Origin: Bacilli bacterium
Lineage (GTDB): Bacteria; Bacillota_I; Bacilli_A; RF39; UBA660
NCBI GenBank assembly: GCA_017450205.1
Contig: JAFSVF010000019.1
Location: forward strand, 1-64,000
Direction: 5' to 3'
Length of the DNA stretch: 64,000 nt
Shown: piece by piece, positions 62,272 to 64,000 of the stretch
How the letters are laid out: every line of letters begins with the position of its first letter
Position numbering within the stretch: the first letter of the stretch is position 1
Position numbers and translations under genes: made by a program
The notes under the pieces: model-generated
What the model was told of the DNA's origin: nothing
Seen by the model: the letters and a program-made list of their open reading frames with translations, nothing else
Database searches by the model: none

Positions 62272-63174
62272 ATGGAAAATTTCGCAAAACCTAGTGTACT
62301 CAAAAATCATAGAAATTCTTTTAATAGTAGTGTTAAAGCAATTAGAGGATTAATAGACAGTTTATCTAATGAATATACTCAAATTGCTGATAATATTGGT
62401 ACATATTCTAAAAAGAGAGAAAGTATAATTCAATCTTTAGAAAATAAATTTAAAAAATATAATTTAAATTATAAAAGTCCATTAATTCAAAATTCTTTAG
62501 AAGATATTTTAAAATATGCTGAAGAATTAGAAAGTCAATTAGATATTTCTTTAGCATCTTTAGATGGAGAAAAAAAATCAAAAGTTATAGATGATACTTT
62601 ATCTATTCCTTCTGATATTACACAAATAGAAGTAATATCTAAAAAAATAGAAAAAGCAAGTAAGAGAATTGAAGAATTAGAATCAGAACTTTCAATGATT
62701 AGAATACCTGAAAAAGATTCTAAAGAAGAAACTGTAGTTAATTTTAAGGAATTAGTTAATAAAAAGAAAAATAATAATGAAGTAAAACCGGTAGAAGAAC
62801 ATACGGTTGTAGTAGATGATTTATCTGCAAGTTTAGATAATGATAATATTAGTTCTGATATCTTTAAAGATGATGAAAGTGAATTAACTAGTTATCTTGA
62901 TAGCTTAATGGGAGAAGATAACAACTCTGTTAGAGTTAGTATGAATAATTCATCAAGTTTTGCTGATAAAGTAGAAGCTGTTTATGGTGATGATTCCTTT
63001 ATTAATAACGTATATAATTATGGTAATAATAAAAATGTTATTGATAAAAAGGCTGTTGAATTAGGAATGTCTAGTGATGAAGTTATGGAAGATAAAAATG
63101 CTTTAATGGGTGAAATTATTGATTTCCCAACTGAAATAAATTTAGATATTGATGATGAAAAAAAATTAGGATAA
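62272..63174 (+). CDS. Hypothetical coiled-coil protein
   Basis: 300 residues from the ATG at 62272 (ATAGGAGAATAG upstream; the frame is open from 62200). The N-terminal half is helical with heptads (VKAIRGLIDSLSNEYTQIAD, VISKKIEKASKRIEELESEL). The C-terminal half is acidic and low in hydrophobic residues (SASLDNDNISSDIFKDDESE). No membrane segment or signal peptide, so it is cytoplasmic. It could be a division or scaffold protein; there is no motif for either. Confidence 0.5.
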   Translation: MENFAKPSVLKNHRNSFNSSVKAIRGLIDSLSNEYTQIADNIGTYSKKRESIIQSLENKFKKYNLNYKSPLIQNSLEDILKYAEELESQLDISLASLDGEKKSKVIDDTLSIPSDITQIEVISKKIEKASKRIEELESELSMIRIPEKDSKEETVVNFKELVNKKKNNNEVKPVEEHTVVVDDLSASLDNDNISSDIFKDDESELTSYLDSLMGEDNNSVRVSMNNSSSFADKVEAVYGDDSFINNVYNYGNNKNVIDKKAVELGMSSDEVMEDKNALMGEIIDFPTEINLDIDDEKKLG

Positions 63175-63191
63175 TTTATCCTAATTTTTTT
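63163..63191 (+). terminator. Intrinsic terminator
   Basis: AAATTAGGAT/ATCCTAATTT (63163-63172 with 63178-63187) and T5, overlapping the stop codon. Confidence 0.75.
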
Positions 63192-63302
63192 ACATAAAAA
63201 TTGTAATTTATGATATTATTAAGATAGGGTAAGAATAGAGAATAGATTAAGTGCAACATTGATTTTACAACTCCTCTAAGTTTATCTATTATGGAGGGTG
63301 TA

Positions 63303-64000
63303 ATGGAAGAAAAATTAAGTCGTTTTATCGAATTAACTAAAAAAGAAATTAGTTTAGATGAAGTTTGTGAAGAATTAGAAATCACAAAAATAGAAGCTTT
63401 AGGATTTAAAAAAGAAGCTAAAGAAGCTGGTTATAATATTGTTTCAGAACAAAAAAATGGTGATTTAATTGTTTATAACCAAGGAGAAATTAACAATTCA
63501 AAAGAAGATAATTTTGAATTTAAAAGTGATGAGAATAATGAGTTTAAGTTTATAGCAATTTCAAATACTCTTTTAGGTAGTAAGAGTCAACAATTATCTA
63601 TTTTAAAAGATATTTATAAGAAGGCAAAAGATGAGGGTATTACTAAAATATTTGTATGTGGTAATTTAAGTGCTGGAACTTACTCTTTAAAGAGTGCTTA
63701 TCATGATACAAATTTTATTTCTGACAAAGAAAATCAAATCAATTATATAATTGAGAATTATCCTAAAGAAGAAGGTATTACGACTTATTTTGTTACAGAT
63801 AAAAAAGAAGAAGGTAAGATTAGCGTAGGTAAAAGAGTTAGTGAAGCTAGAAGTGATATGGTTTATCTTGGAAGTGCATCAGCCGATATTAAAGTTGATA
63901 ATGTTAAGATGAAAATTATTTCTAGTCCAATTCAACAAACTTATACTGTATCTTATAGACCTCAACAATTTGCTAAGTCATTTAGAAGTGAGGATAAACC
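63303..64000 (+). CDS. Metallophosphoesterase-fold protein lacking its metal-binding motifs (partial, runs off the edge)
   Basis: Open from the ATG at 63303 (GGAGGGTGTA upstream) to the window end: 232 residues visible. A small N-terminal winged-helix-like module (SLDEVCEELEITKIEALGFKKEA) is joined to a domain resembling calcineurin-like phosphoesterases. The expected D-x-H reads ISNTLLGS (N88, L90), the GD reads GN (N121), and GNHD reads TDKKEE (166-169). All appear lost while scaffold blocks (YIIENYPKEEGITTYFVT, SEARSDMVYLGS) remain. It is probably non-catalytic. The last part of the gene is outside the window. Confidence 0.72.
   Translation, partial: MEEKLSRFIELTKKEISLDEVCEELEITKIEALGFKKEAKEAGYNIVSEQKNGDLIVYNQGEINNSKEDNFEFKSDENNEFKFIAISNTLLGSKSQQLSILKDIYKKAKDEGITKIFVCGNLSAGTYSLKSAYHDTNFISDKENQINYIIENYPKEEGITTYFVTDKKEEGKISVGKRVSEARSDMVYLGSASADIKVDNVKMKIISSPIQQTYTVSYRPQQFAKSFRSEDK

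Overview
The window is a dense, very AT-rich bacterial chromosome segment: 61 complete protein genes, an IS fragment at the left edge, one gene running off the right edge, three tRNA genes and one candidate small RNA. AGGAGG-type ribosome binding sites, T-tailed hairpin terminators, TTGACA/TATAAT promoters with TG extensions, SigH, SpoIIID-like and AddAB genes, Mini-RNase III, TagO, Lgt, YitT and the B. subtilis-like order of the secE-nusG-ribosomal protein region point to a low-GC Bacillota lineage. It is probably an uncultured gut-type Bacilli or Erysipelotrichia relative with a cell wall. Trp is always TGG, and TGA is a stop in only 2 of 61 genes.

Layout. 1-400: tail of an IS3-type transposase, then a cluster of hairpins. 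393-12091: recG, a candidate small RNA, a Cas4-like/DUF2779 nuclease, an ABC exporter, several anchored surface proteins, a nitroreductase and a GH13 enzyme. 12115-14679: Mg2+ P-type ATPase. 14808-26115: surface proteins, a diguanylate cyclase, a two-domain SpoIIID-like regulator, a DUF2974 hydrolase, argS, a U32 protein, a DUF362 protein, and a cohesin/dockerin-like membrane protein. 26191-34017: an rRNA methyltransferase, a UvrD-like helicase and addBA. 34098-39640: RluA-type synthase, an XRE regulator with a HAD protein, and a three-gene operon of unknown helical proteins. 39706-49670: tRNA-Glu, tagO, a HAD phosphatase, dus, two tandem mini-M3 peptidases, uvrA, lgt, mrnC and rlmB. 49654-58754: sigH, secE, nusG, rplKA, rplJL, rpsL, rpsG, fusA, tuf. 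58838-64000: YitT, a lone Clp-type AAA+ protein, a radical SAM enzyme, tRNA-Gly, tRNA-Asn, a coiled-coil protein and a phosphoesterase-like protein.

The most unusual signal is in the translation block. The str-operon EF-G has substitutions in three of its five GTPase motifs, all in the nucleotide pocket: the P-loop Gly before Lys is Val, NKxD is NKMG, and the G5 GSA is SDA. Its ribosome-contacting regions look ordinary. S12, L11 and L7/L12 nearby also carry changes at normally conserved positions of the factor-binding centre. rpoB and rpoC are missing from their usual place between rplL and rpsL. SecE has a charged coiled-coil extension of about 140 residues. At the right edge lies a metallophosphoesterase-fold protein that appears to have lost its metal-binding motifs.

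Functional threads: DNA repair (RecG, AddAB, UvrA, UvrD-like, DUF2779), translation and RNA modification, cell-envelope synthesis (TagO, Lgt, GtrA, many single-pass surface proteins), and developmental regulation (SigH, SpoIIID-like, GGDEF).
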